From positions 806,001 to 870,000 of the forward strand of contig JAXLXE010000003.1 of assembly GCA_046328115.1 (NCBI GenBank): a DNA stretch of 64,000 bases. The letters run 5' to 3'. The first letter of the stretch is position 1; each line of letters begins with the position of its first letter. Source of the stretch: JAXLXE01 sp046328115. GTDB lineage: Bacteria; Chloroflexota; UBA6077; JACCZL01. Below the pieces are notes generated by a model that saw only the letters and a program-made list of their open reading frames with translations, was not told the origin of the DNA and made no database searches. The translations under genes and the position numbers were made by a program. Positions 53,312 through 61,741 of the stretch are shown here, piece after piece.

Positions 53312-54843
53312 ATGCTGGAACCGTTCAGATCGAGCGCGAGCGAAATCTCGCGCTGCGCCGCGCGGATTGGCGGTTCTTGCTGCCAGAGCCGAATCCGTCG
53401 TCGGCCGTCTGCTTCGCGCCAGGTCTGTTGCGGCAAGCGGTTGGCCTGGTGACCGACGTGGCGTACGAGCCTGACGAGGCACCGGTCGGCGGGTGTGACC
53501 TGGCCGTGGTCGTGAATCCCACGGACGGCGATCTGGTAGCGGCCTGGCGATGCCTGCGATCCGGCGGAGCCCTGTACGCCGAGTGGTATGGCCCACGCCC
53601 GGCCGGCGTGGCCCGCGCGCACCGCCGCGTCTCACGCGCCGGCTTCCTCCAACCGCAGTGCTACTGGCCCTGGCCGTCTCCGGATCAGGGCGCAGCCAGG
53701 TTCTGGCTGCCCATCGAACACCTGCCCGCCGTTCGCTACTTCCTGGCCACACGCCCGCCCGCCATCGCCATGCGCGAGCGAGTCCTCACGCCCATTCGCC
53801 GGGCGGCGTGGATTGGCGCCCGCGCTCTGGGGCTGACCAGTCCGACGTGCGTGGTCGCCATCAAAGGCTCCCGGGCGGCGGGCGTGGCGCCGCGTGCGAG
53901 CAGGGTGCTGCTGACTGGCGGTCCGCGCAGCGTCAGCAAGGCGGTTGCACTGGAGTTCGAGCCCGGCGCCACTGCGCCAGGCATCGCGCTGAAATGGCCC
54001 AGAGTCCCTGAGTCCGCGGCCGCGCTGGGAAACGAGGCGCGGACGCTCGCTGCCCTGCAGCGGCCCGCGCTGGAGGGCGTGCCGCGATTGATCCACTTTG
54101 ATGATCGAACCGGGGAGCTTGGGCAGACGGTATTGCGCGGGCAGCCAGTGTGGACACTGCTGACGCCGCGAAACTTCAGGGACATTGCCGCGCAAGCGAC
54201 GCGATGGCTGGTGAGGCTGGCTCAGGGCTCTAGTCCGCGCGAACCGGAAGCGTGGCGGGTGCGCTTGATTGAGCCCGTCGTGGAGCGATTTCGCGCGGAG
54301 TTCGGTCCGATCATCAGCGAACGCGACTTCGACCGTAGCTGCCAGATCCTCGCGGGGCTCGGGCCTGTGCCGCTCGTGACAGAGCATCGAGATTTCTCGC
54401 CGTGGAACGTGCTCTGTGACGAGGACCGAAACCTGGTGGTTCTGGACTGGGAGTCCGCGGAGCTCCACGGCTTGCCGCTGACGGATCTGCTGTACTTTCT
54501 GGCGTATCTTGGCTTCTTCTTGCGAGGAGGGACGCACTTCGAGCCGCCGCACATGCGCGGCGTGTACCGAGCGGTGATGGATCCCGCGAGCGCGACCGGC
54601 GCGGCGGTGGCGGAGTGTCTGAATACCTACGCGCGCAGCCTTGGCCTAGGCCAGGCTGACGTTGCAGCACTGCGACTGTTCACCTGGATGATCCACGCTC
54701 ATTCTGAGTATCAGCACTTCTCCGCTGACGTGGGCGCCACGCCGCCTCCCGATGTCCTGCGGCGTAGCCTGTTTGTGGCGCTGTGGGAGGAGGAGCTTCG
54801 GTCGCACGCCGACGTGCCCGGGGAGCCACTGTGCACGAGCTGA
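53308..54843 (+). CDS. APH/choline-kinase-like domain fused to a methyltransferase-like N-terminus
   Basis: 511 aa, ATG 53308. Residues about 1-190 read like a degenerate class-I methyltransferase: CDLAVVVNPTDGDLVAAWRC, LRSGGALYAEWYGPRP, AGFLQPQCYWPWPSPD; no SAM loop. Residues about 200-490 form a kinase-like domain: IALKWPRVPESAAAL (candidate ATP lysine), NEARTLAAL (pairing glutamate), VTEHRDFSPWNVLCDE (Brenner-type HRD...N catalytic loop) and LVVLDWESAELHG (the metal DW). The set matches aminoglycoside phosphotransferase/choline kinase enzymes. In a glycan operon it may phosphorylate a sugar or polyprenol; not a resistance gene by context. Translationally coupled on both sides. Confidence 0.75.
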   Translation: MNAGTVQIERERNLALRRADWRFLLPEPNPSSAVCFAPGLLRQAVGLVTDVAYEPDEAPVGGCDLAVVVNPTDGDLVAAWRCLRSGGALYAEWYGPRPAGVARAHRRVSRAGFLQPQCYWPWPSPDQGAARFWLPIEHLPAVRYFLATRPPAIAMRERVLTPIRRAAWIGARALGLTSPTCVVAIKGSRAAGVAPRASRVLLTGGPRSVSKAVALEFEPGATAPGIALKWPRVPESAAALGNEARTLAALQRPALEGVPRLIHFDDRTGELGQTVLRGQPVWTLLTPRNFRDIAAQATRWLVRLAQGSSPREPEAWRVRLIEPVVERFRAEFGPIISERDFDRSCQILAGLGPVPLVTEHRDFSPWNVLCDEDRNLVVLDWESAELHGLPLTDLLYFLAYLGFFLRGGTHFEPPHMRGVYRAVMDPASATGAAVAECLNTYARSLGLGQADVAALRLFTWMIHAHSEYQHFSADVGATPPPDVLRRSLFVALWEEELRSHADVPGEPLCTS

Positions 54844-55562
54844 TCTCACGCGTGGTTGGAAGCGTGCTCACCGAAGGGCAGCGCTGGCATGCCCGGCAGC
54901 GGATACGCCGCGTCACAAGGCCGGCCTGGTTCGGCACCCTGCGCCGGACGTCGCCGCTGAGCGAATCGTGGGGGCTGGACCGCGGGACGCCCGTGGATCG
55001 CGTGTTCATCGAGCGATTCTTGAATGACTGTCGCAACGACATCCATGGAACGGTGATGGAGATCCGGGACTCCACCTATACAGACCGGTTCGGTGTGGCG
55101 GTGGAGCGCGCTGAGATCCTGGACATCGATGCCGGCAATCCCCACGCTACCTACGTGGCTGACGTAGCCAGCGCGGACGTGGTGCCGTCCGATTCTCTGG
55201 ACTGCTTCATCCTCACGCAGACGCTCCACTACGTCTACGACATGACGGCGGCCCTGCGGCAGATCCGGAGGATGTTGCGGCCGGGCGGCGTGTTGCTCGC
55301 CACGGTGCCTTCCATCATCCGCGTAGAACGCTCGATGGCGAGCACGGACCATTGGCGACTCACGCAGGCTTCTGCCTCGCGCCTGTTCGGCGAGGTGTTC
55401 GGAAGCGAGCGCGTGACCGTTCGCGCGTATGGGAACCCGTTGACGGCGGTCGCGTTTCTGATGGGGGTGGCGGCTGAGGAGCTCTCGCCGACGGAGCTGG
55501 ACACCAGCCACGAGCACTTCCCGGTGGTCGTCGCCGTCCGGGCTGTGAAGGCGGCCGGATGA
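54831..55562 (+). CDS. SAM-dependent methyltransferase (Methyltransf_11 type)
   Basis: 243 aa. GTG 54831 (VHELISRVVGSVL) with GGGAG upstream at 5-6 nt, overlapping the previous gene by 13 bp. ESWGLDRGTPVDRVFIERFL is a common lead-in for glycan-operon methyltransferases, then GTVMEIRDSTYTDRFG in place of the classic glycine-rich loop, AEILDIDAGNPHATYVADVA (acidic loop), DSLDCFILTQTLHYVYD and RMLRPGGVLLATVPSI. It probably methylates a sugar hydroxyl or carries an altered SAM site. ATGA overlap with the flippase. Confidence 0.85.
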   Translation: MHELISRVVGSVLTEGQRWHARQRIRRVTRPAWFGTLRRTSPLSESWGLDRGTPVDRVFIERFLNDCRNDIHGTVMEIRDSTYTDRFGVAVERAEILDIDAGNPHATYVADVASADVVPSDSLDCFILTQTLHYVYDMTAALRQIRRMLRPGGVLLATVPSIIRVERSMASTDHWRLTQASASRLFGEVFGSERVTVRAYGNPLTAVAFLMGVAAEELSPTELDTSHEHFPVVVAVRAVKAAG

Positions 55563-57154
55563 CGACACCCGTGACCGGCCTGGAGGTGACACACGCGCAC
55601 GAGCCAGACGAGCAGATCGGGCGCCGTGTGATGTTTGGCACGCTTGCGAACGGTGCCGGCCAGGCGCTCACGCTGCTGGTGGGCTTCTTGATCACGCCGA
55701 TCATCCTGGCTGCCCTCGGCCCATCCACGTACGGGCTCTGGATCCTCGTTAGCTCCGTTGTCGCCTACGGCTCGCTGCTGGACCTTGGCATCTGGGGAGC
55801 AATAGCCAAGCACGTGGCCGAGTACCAGGCCCGCGGAGACGCGGGGGCCATCCGCGCATTGTTCGCTACGGTGGTGGGGCTGTACGTGGTGTTGGGCGCG
55901 GTGGTGTTCCTGATCGCGCTGGCCCTGTCTCAGGTGTTTCCATTCCTGTTCGAGCTGGAGCCCTCGGCGCGCATGACCGCCCAGTGGCTGGTGGTGCTCG
56001 CGGGCGCCGGCGTGGCCATATCACTGCCCGCCTCTGCGCCGATCGGCGTGTTGCGCGGCTTGCAGCGATTTGACCTCGTCAACCTTGTCGGCGTCGTGGG
56101 CACGCTGCTCACATCGGCGGTGACCCTCCTAGTGCTGTGGCTGGACGGAGGAGTGCTGGCGATGGTTGGTGCCACGGTCGCGTTGCTCGCGCTGATGCAG
56201 GCGCCCATCTTCCTGATCGTGCGGCGCGCGGCGCCCGATCTGCGGCTGGGGTGGTGCGCCCCGGATCGAGCGCTAGTCCCCGCAATCGTCTCGTATAGCT
56301 GGCCACTTTTTGTGGGAGAAGTCTCCTGGCGCCTCCAGTCAGCGACGGATGAGATCGTCATCGGGGCATCTTTACCGACGAGTCAGGTCACCCCCTACGC
56401 CCTGAGCCGCCGCCTGAGCGACGTGCCGCGTCAGATCACGAACCAGTTCGTGAAAGTGCTCATGCCCCTCACGTCCGAGCTCGAAGCCAGCGGGGACATG
56501 ACGCGGGTTCGCGCGGTGTATCTGGCCGGCACGCGGCTCACGCTGGCAATCGTCCTCCCCATGTGCGCCTCGCTGGTGGGATTGGCGGGTGCCGCGCTCA
56601 CGCTCTGGGTGGGCGCACCGTACGCGGGCTACGCGCATCTGGTGGTGATTCTGACCGTGGCTGGCTGCGTGGGCATGAGCCAGTGGCCCGCCGGCGCCGT
56701 CCTGCAGGGCATCGCCAGGCACCGTGTGCCCGCGTATGCCGCGCTGGGCTCGGGCCTGGCGAATCTGGCGCTGACGCTTATCCTGGTTCAACCATATGGT
56801 CTGTCTGGTGTGGCGCTTGGCACGCTGGTGCCCACGGTCATCGAGTCATGGCTGGTGATGCTGCCGTACGCTGTCCGGACCATCGGCGTCCGCGCCTCTG
56901 ACCTGATTCGGCAGGTCCTCGTTCCCTCGTTTGGTGCGCTGGTCCCGTTGCTTGCCGTTCAGTATGGAATGAAGTGGCTGCTGGAGCCGTCCACGCTTGT
57001 CGGGTTCTCGGCGATTCTCAGTGCCGGGGTTGCCGCCTACGCGGTCGCGTATCTAGCGTTTGGTGTCTGCAGCCTGGAACGGCGGGTGGCGCTCTCCGTG
57101 CTGGGCCGCCTCGGCGTTCCATCCAGGCAGTGGGTCACGAGGCACAGCGGATGA
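55559..57154 (+). CDS. Polysaccharide flippase, Wzx/MVF-like
   Basis: 531 aa, ATG 55559. 12-14 transmembrane helices over the whole length: GTLANGAGQALTLLVGFLIT, YGLWILVSSVVAYGSLLDLG (the diagnostic early G-x-W/YG-x-L/W region), TVVGLYVVLGAVVFLIALAL, LVNLVGVVGTLLTSAVTLLV, LTLAIVLPMCASLVGLAGAA. This is the MOP-superfamily Wzx/RfbX type that flips undecaprenyl-linked repeat units across the membrane. It ends at 57154 with a 4-bp ATGA overlap. It marks this operon as Wzx-dependent, unlike the ABC-dependent island at 13.7-28.9 kb. Confidence 0.93.
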   Translation: MTTPVTGLEVTHAHEPDEQIGRRVMFGTLANGAGQALTLLVGFLITPIILAALGPSTYGLWILVSSVVAYGSLLDLGIWGAIAKHVAEYQARGDAGAIRALFATVVGLYVVLGAVVFLIALALSQVFPFLFELEPSARMTAQWLVVLAGAGVAISLPASAPIGVLRGLQRFDLVNLVGVVGTLLTSAVTLLVLWLDGGVLAMVGATVALLALMQAPIFLIVRRAAPDLRLGWCAPDRALVPAIVSYSWPLFVGEVSWRLQSATDEIVIGASLPTSQVTPYALSRRLSDVPRQITNQFVKVLMPLTSELEASGDMTRVRAVYLAGTRLTLAIVLPMCASLVGLAGAALTLWVGAPYAGYAHLVVILTVAGCVGMSQWPAGAVLQGIARHRVPAYAALGSGLANLALTLILVQPYGLSGVALGTLVPTVIESWLVMLPYAVRTIGVRASDLIRQVLVPSFGALVPLLAVQYGMKWLLEPSTLVGFSAILSAGVAAYAVAYLAFGVCSLERRVALSVLGRLGVPSRQWVTRHSG

Positions 57155-58824
57155 AGTGGAAGTTGGTTGCGGGCGTGGTTGTCGCCGCGGCGGCGACAGC
57201 CGCCATCAGTTGGCCGTGGCTGAGCGGGCTGTGGACCGCCCAGCCGGCGGTACTGATCGGATCCGGCCAGATCAGCGCTTGCAGCAATCGTGCGGATGAG
57301 GCGACGGCGAGATTGCTTGATGGGCTGCCCGGCACCGTGTTTACCCTGGGTGACAACGCCATGGGCATGGCTGATGCGACGACGGAGCTGGAGGCGTGCT
57401 TCGGCTCGTCCTGGGGACGCCACAAGGCGCGGATGCGCCCGGCGGCGGGAGAGCATGAGTATGAGACGCCGGCCAGGATCGCGGCGTACCGCTCCTACTT
57501 TGGGACGGCAGTTGGTGAGGGGCGTGGCGGGTACTACAGCTACGGGCTGGGCGATTGGACGGTGGTTGTGCTGAACAGCAACTGCGACCGTCCCGAGGTG
57601 GGCGGTTGCGACGCCGGATCGCGCCAGGTGCAGTGGCTGTTCGAGCAGCTTCGTCAGCGCGGGAACGCCTGCACGCTGGCATACTGGCACCATCCGCTCT
57701 TCAGCTCCGGCGCGGCAGGCGGTGACGCGCGGATGCAGAGCGTCTGGCGCCTGCTGTACGCGCTGGGTGTGGATGTGGTGGTGTCTGGCCACGACCAGAA
57801 CTACGAGCGCTTCGCCCCCCAGGACCCATCCGGCGCCAGGGACGAGCGTGGCCCACGCCAGTTCGTGGTGGGCACCGGTGGCCAGGGTCTGCGACCGTTG
57901 AGGTCCCGACACCCCAACAGCGAAGCGTTCAGCAGCGATAGCTTCGGAGTTGTGCGGTTCACGCTGCACGCGGAGCGGTATGAGTGGGAGTTCATCCCAG
58001 TAGAGGGCGGTACATTCGTGTCGGACCGGAGGTTCACGGCCACGTATCGTGACGCCGGGAGCGGGTCGTGCATCTCAGCCGCTCGCGACGGCCGGGATCC
58101 CACGGAGTATGGAAAGCTGGTTCTGGATGATGGCCCATCCGCATACTGGCCGCTCGATGAGACTGAGGACCGCAACGGGATTGTGGTGGCTGAGCTGGTG
58201 GCCGGACGCGATGGACTGTACGAGCGCGTGTCCCCAGGCCAGCCCGGCGCTGCTGCGAGCTCCAGCGGCGGTGCGCTGGGTTTCAACGGGACCAATGCAT
58301 ACGTCACCGTTGGCCACGCCAATCCCCTCTCCCCCACCGGCGATATGACGGTGGAGGCGTGGGCACGACCCGCGGAGGCAGGTGGGGGAACCCGGACGAT
58401 CGTCCACAAGGGGGACGGACCGTTCAACGACACCTGGGAGTACCGGCTGGCCATCCGGTCCGGGGCGTTCTGGGAGGGCTGCGTGTTCGTGGGGCGCGAG
58501 GAGCAGTGCGTCGAGCAGCCCATGGACCAATCCGCCGTTGGACAGTGGTCACACCTTGCGTTGAGCCGGCGGGAGGGCGTGCTGACGCTCTACGTCAATG
58601 GGTCTGCCGTGGGCAGCAGACAGCTAGATGGGGCACCGAACCTGTCTGACGGGGTGTTCTCGATTGGCCGCTCAGGTCGCGAGGGGGGGCGCTTCTTTCG
58701 CGGCGCGATCGACGAGGTGGCGGTGTACGGCCGGGCGCTCTCCCCAGAGAGGATCTCGGCCCACGCCACATTCCCCAGCCGCGCCGTTGGGGCCGGGCCG
58801 GCCGTTGGGGCTGCTTCGCGCTAG
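57151..58824 (+). CDS. Degenerate metallophosphatase with C-terminal LamG domain
   Basis: 557 aa from ATG 57151 (overlaps flippase stop). N-terminal membrane anchor KLVAGVVVAAAATAAISW, then a metallophosphatase domain (36-350) and a LamG/concanavalin-like domain (about 390-555, AYWPLDETEDRNG ... VTVEAW-like MTVEAWARPAEAG). Compared with its neighbour, metal ligands are replaced: GSGQIS has Gln40 for the first Asp, GEHEY (101-103) replaces GNHD, and GHDQNYERF replaces GHDHDYERF; only LGDNA and WHHPLF remain. It is probably a non-catalytic, substrate-binding paralogue exposed on the outside. Confidence 0.85.
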   Translation: MKWKLVAGVVVAAAATAAISWPWLSGLWTAQPAVLIGSGQISACSNRADEATARLLDGLPGTVFTLGDNAMGMADATTELEACFGSSWGRHKARMRPAAGEHEYETPARIAAYRSYFGTAVGEGRGGYYSYGLGDWTVVVLNSNCDRPEVGGCDAGSRQVQWLFEQLRQRGNACTLAYWHHPLFSSGAAGGDARMQSVWRLLYALGVDVVVSGHDQNYERFAPQDPSGARDERGPRQFVVGTGGQGLRPLRSRHPNSEAFSSDSFGVVRFTLHAERYEWEFIPVEGGTFVSDRRFTATYRDAGSGSCISAARDGRDPTEYGKLVLDDGPSAYWPLDETEDRNGIVVAELVAGRDGLYERVSPGQPGAAASSSGGALGFNGTNAYVTVGHANPLSPTGDMTVEAWARPAEAGGGTRTIVHKGDGPFNDTWEYRLAIRSGAFWEGCVFVGREEQCVEQPMDQSAVGQWSHLALSRREGVLTLYVNGSAVGSRQLDGAPNLSDGVFSIGRSGREGGRFFRGAIDEVAVYGRALSPERISAHATFPSRAVGAGPAVGAASR

Positions 58825-58828
58825 TGCC

Positions 58829-60487
58829 ATGAGATCACGCCACGCAATACGCATCGCCGCGCTTGCCGTTGTGGTTGCGCTGGTTCTGATCGTGGCGGAG
58901 CCTGTGTTACGCCGCCTGTGGCCCCGCACTCCTGGCGTACTCGTGGGGGCGGGGGATATCGCAAGCTGCGAGAGCGAAGGGGACGAGGCAACCGCTGGTC
59001 TGTTGGATCGGTTGGACGGCGTGGTTGTCACACTGGGTGACAACGCCTACGGCTGGGGGAGACCAGAGGAGTTCGAGCAGTGCTACGGGCCTTCCTGGGG
59101 TCGTCACATCGCCAGGACCATGCCCACGCCCGGTAACCACGACTATCTCACGGGAACGGCGCATGGCTACTTCCAGTACTTCGGACCCTCCGCCGGAGGG
59201 GCATCCGGCGGATACTACAGCTACAACCTTGGCGCCTGGCATATCGTCGCGCTCAACAGTAACTGCGGTGACGGCTGGGACCCGGAGGGCTGCGAGCCAG
59301 ACTCAGAACAGGTCGCCTGGCTGGCGGCTGACCTGGCGGCGAATCCCACCACCTGCACCCTCGCGTACTTTCATCATCCGCTCTTCAGCTCCGGACTGGA
59401 GCACAACGTGGATCTGACCGTACTGCCTATCTGGCAGGTGCTGTACGAGGCTGGTGTGGATGTCGTGCTGAACGGCCACGATCACGACTACGAGCGATTC
59501 GCGACGCAGGATCCCTACGGCCAGCCGGACTCCCGTGGGATTCGTCAATTCGTGGTTGGGACCGGCGGCGAGAGCCTCCGCCCGCAACGCTTTCCTCTGG
59601 TGAGTAACAGCGAGGTGTTCAACAGCGACGCGTACGGGGTGATCAAGTTGACGCTGCGCGACGGCGGGTATGACTGGGAGTTCGTCCCGGTGGACGGCGC
59701 CGAGTTCCGCGATGCCGGAAGTGGCGTCTGCATCGAGGGGCAGAATCCCGCGCCGGTCCTGCGCAAGCGAAACGTGCAGGCGGTGATGGACGACCGACCC
59801 GCGGGATTCTGGCGATTGAACGACCGGGACGGCGTCATCGCACGAGACGTGCTGGGGATGGCACATGGCGCGTACGACCAGCGCAACCCGCCTGGCCCCG
59901 GCGCGCTGCTGGATGATCCTGACCTTGCGGCCGCGTTCGATGGGCGACGCAGCCGAGTGGTGGTGGGAGATCTCTTCGACTTCTCGGAGAACGCGCCGTT
60001 CAGCTTTGCCGTGTGGGTCTATCCGTCGGTGGAGGATCGCGCCTATCGGCGGGTACTGTCCAAGGATGCGTACGATGGAAGGCAGCGAATCAACCGAGGC
60101 TGGGCGCTTTCACACCAGCGCGGAGAATACGTGTTTTTCCGGTACGGGGCTGACGGTGTGGGCACAGAGGCTGTGGTGCGGTCTCCCCTCCCACTTGGAG
60201 AATGGTCACACCTGGCCGGTGTGTATGACGGCGCTGTGATGCGGCTCTACAAGAACGGACGCGAGGTGGCATCAGCCGAGTCCGCCGTACGATTGCCCGA
60301 TCTCGGCGAGCCATTCACCATCGGCGCCTCCGCCTCCGGCGCGGACTATTTCCGGGGGAGGATTGATGAGGTGGCGATCTTCGACTACGCGCTCTCCGCT
60401 GAGCAGGTGCGCGACCAGTTTCTGGTGAATGCCCCGCGTCGGGCGCCTCGCCCGCAGGCGCACGCAGCCACCCCCGAAACGCGTTGA
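58829..60487 (+). CDS. Metallophosphatase with C-terminal LamG domain, ligands intact
   Basis: 552 aa from ATG 58829, 4 bp after the previous stop. Membrane anchor IRIAALAVVVALVLIVA. Metallophosphatase motifs intact: GAGDIAS (Asp43), TLGDNAYGWG (Asp71), PTPGNHDYL (Asn103, His104), FHHPLFSSG and NGHDHDYERF. A LamG-like domain follows from about residue 370 (PAGFWRLNDRDG, FSFAVWVYPSVED, GRIDEVAIFDYALS), so it binds and dephosphorylates something in the wall or on the glycan. It appears to be a duplication of the gene at 57151. TTGA overlap with the CPBP protease. Confidence 0.88.
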   Translation: MRSRHAIRIAALAVVVALVLIVAEPVLRRLWPRTPGVLVGAGDIASCESEGDEATAGLLDRLDGVVVTLGDNAYGWGRPEEFEQCYGPSWGRHIARTMPTPGNHDYLTGTAHGYFQYFGPSAGGASGGYYSYNLGAWHIVALNSNCGDGWDPEGCEPDSEQVAWLAADLAANPTTCTLAYFHHPLFSSGLEHNVDLTVLPIWQVLYEAGVDVVLNGHDHDYERFATQDPYGQPDSRGIRQFVVGTGGESLRPQRFPLVSNSEVFNSDAYGVIKLTLRDGGYDWEFVPVDGAEFRDAGSGVCIEGQNPAPVLRKRNVQAVMDDRPAGFWRLNDRDGVIARDVLGMAHGAYDQRNPPGPGALLDDPDLAAAFDGRRSRVVVGDLFDFSENAPFSFAVWVYPSVEDRAYRRVLSKDAYDGRQRINRGWALSHQRGEYVFFRYGADGVGTEAVVRSPLPLGEWSHLAGVYDGAVMRLYKNGREVASAESAVRLPDLGEPFTIGASASGADYFRGRIDEVAIFDYALSAEQVRDQFLVNAPRRAPRPQAHAATPETR

Positions 60488-61287
60488 GCGCGCAGGATCC
60501 GTCGCCCCCAGCCGCCGCTGTCGAATCGCGAAACGTGCGGTTTGCGGCTGGGGTCTGTATCGGCTACGTGCTGCTCATCGCCGCGGCTGAGGCAACGTTT
60601 GCCTTCGCGGCTCCGCTGGGCGGAACCGTGATCCATGTCCTCTTGCTGATCGTTCTACCGGTGCACGCGGCGTTCGTTGGCGAGACGCGGCGGCCCTTCC
60701 TCGTCTCACTCGCGCTTGTGCCGTTGCTACGGGTAGTGAGCGTGGCCCTGCCGCTGGCGTCGCTCCCGCTTGATGGCTGGCATGCGCTGGCCGGCGTGCC
60801 ATTGTTCATCGCGGCGTTCCGAGTCATCCGCGTGCTCGGGCTGCGCCCACGGGAAATAGGGCTGACGCTCGACGACTTGCCACTTCAGCTTGCCATAGGC
60901 GTCTCAGGTCTGGCGCTCGCCGCGTGGCAGCAGACGCTAAATCCCGTGGCGCTGCTCCCTCCGGCACCGCGCGCCGACCCGCTGACCCTGGTGGTGATCT
61001 ACCTTGTGTTCGTTGGACTCCTGGAGGAGTTGATGTTCCGGGGAATTCTCCAGGCCACCTCGCGTCGTGCGCTTGGCCCTGTGGGGCCGTGGCTGGTGAG
61101 CGTGGTGTTTGCACTGTTGCACATTGGCAATGGGTCGTTTGTTGACGTACTCTTCGCACTCGCGGTTGGCGTCGCGTTCTCCTGGCTGGTCTGGCGCACC
61201 GGCTCCATTGTCGGCGTGAGCCTGGCGCATGGCCTGGCAGCGGTGGCCACGTATCTGCCGGTGGACGTCACGATTTTGGGCAGTTAG
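60484..61287 (+). CDS. CPBP-family (CAAX/Abi) intramembrane metalloprotease
   Basis: 267 aa, TTG start. Eight or so membrane helices. Motif 1 EE-x-x-x-R is Glu181-Glu182 and Arg186 in LLEELMFRG; motif 2 FALLHIGN has His213; SLAHG provides His249. These are the zinc-type glutamate/histidine residues of the CPBP family. Members process prenylated or other membrane proteins, or are exosortase-linked. It closes the glycan operon and may process a surface protein. Overlaps the convergent gene at 61284 by 4 bp. Confidence 0.9.
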   Translation: MSAQDPSPPAAAVESRNVRFAAGVCIGYVLLIAAAEATFAFAAPLGGTVIHVLLLIVLPVHAAFVGETRRPFLVSLALVPLLRVVSVALPLASLPLDGWHALAGVPLFIAAFRVIRVLGLRPREIGLTLDDLPLQLAIGVSGLALAAWQQTLNPVALLPPAPRADPLTLVVIYLVFVGLLEELMFRGILQATSRRALGPVGPWLVSVVFALLHIGNGSFVDVLFALAVGVAFSWLVWRTGSIVGVSLAHGLAAVATYLPVDVTILGS

Positions 61288-61493
61288 CGGCCGTCAGCAG
61301 GCGGGGTGACACCCACGGAGGCGTCGGGAGCGCGTCCTGCCGAGGTGAGCCAGTCCGCCCGGCCGCCATGGGTCAGGACCACGACCGCCGTGGCCAGCCA
61401 GAAGACGAGCAGCCACAGCCAGACGGTGCCGTGCCGCGGCCAGAACGGGTCAGGCGTGGGGGCGACCTCAGACGGGGGCGTCCGTCCGTCCAC
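61284..61493 (-). CDS. Small single-span membrane protein
   Basis: 69 aa from GTG 61493; TTG 61535 would give 83 aa but lacks a ribosome-binding site. One transmembrane helix VWLWLLVFWLATAVVVLTHG, Pro-rich short N-terminus (TPPSEVAPTPDPFWPRHG) and a short polar tail. No family recognised. It follows the 75-aa gene by about 13 bp and the glycoside hydrolase above, so these form one minus-strand unit. Confidence 0.5.
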   Translation of the reverse strand: MDGRTPPSEVAPTPDPFWPRHGTVWLWLLVFWLATAVVVLTHGGRADWLTSAGRAPDASVGVTPPADGR

Positions 61494-61506
61494 GTTGGAG
61501 CGCTCT

Positions 61507-61734
61507 CTATCCGTTGATGATCCTCGTTGCGACAATCGCCAGAAAGACCACTACCAGCGGCGCGATAACCACGGTGAAGTACTGCGCCAGCTCTCGGAAC
61601 CGCGGCCCGGCCGCCGCCGCCAGCTCGCGCTGGGTGAGCGAGGCGATCAGAGTGACGACGATGACGATCCCAATCTGCGCGTCAGGGCCAAGCGCGGCCG
61701 CTTGTGTCGCAAGTGTCACCACGGTCGAGGTCAA
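61507..61734 (-). CDS. Small membrane protein, two helices
   Basis: 75 aa, TTG start at 61734, 7 bp after the stop of the glycoside hydrolase. Two hydrophobic segments: AQIGIVIVVTLIASL and YFTVVIAPLVVVFLAIVATR, with a charged linker (RELAAAAGPRFRELAQ). Hairpin topology likely. I do not recognise it. Tight spacing to the hydrolase suggests co-transcription. Confidence 0.5.
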   Translation of the reverse strand: MTSTVVTLATQAAALGPDAQIGIVIVVTLIASLTQRELAAAAGPRFRELAQYFTVVIAPLVVVFLAIVATRIING

Positions 61735-61741
61735 GCGTAGC

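Noticed and set aside
53308..54843. Aminoglycoside resistance gene
   Set aside because: The kinase fold is shared by many sugar and choline kinases; location in a coupled glycan operon and fusion to another domain argue against a resistance role.
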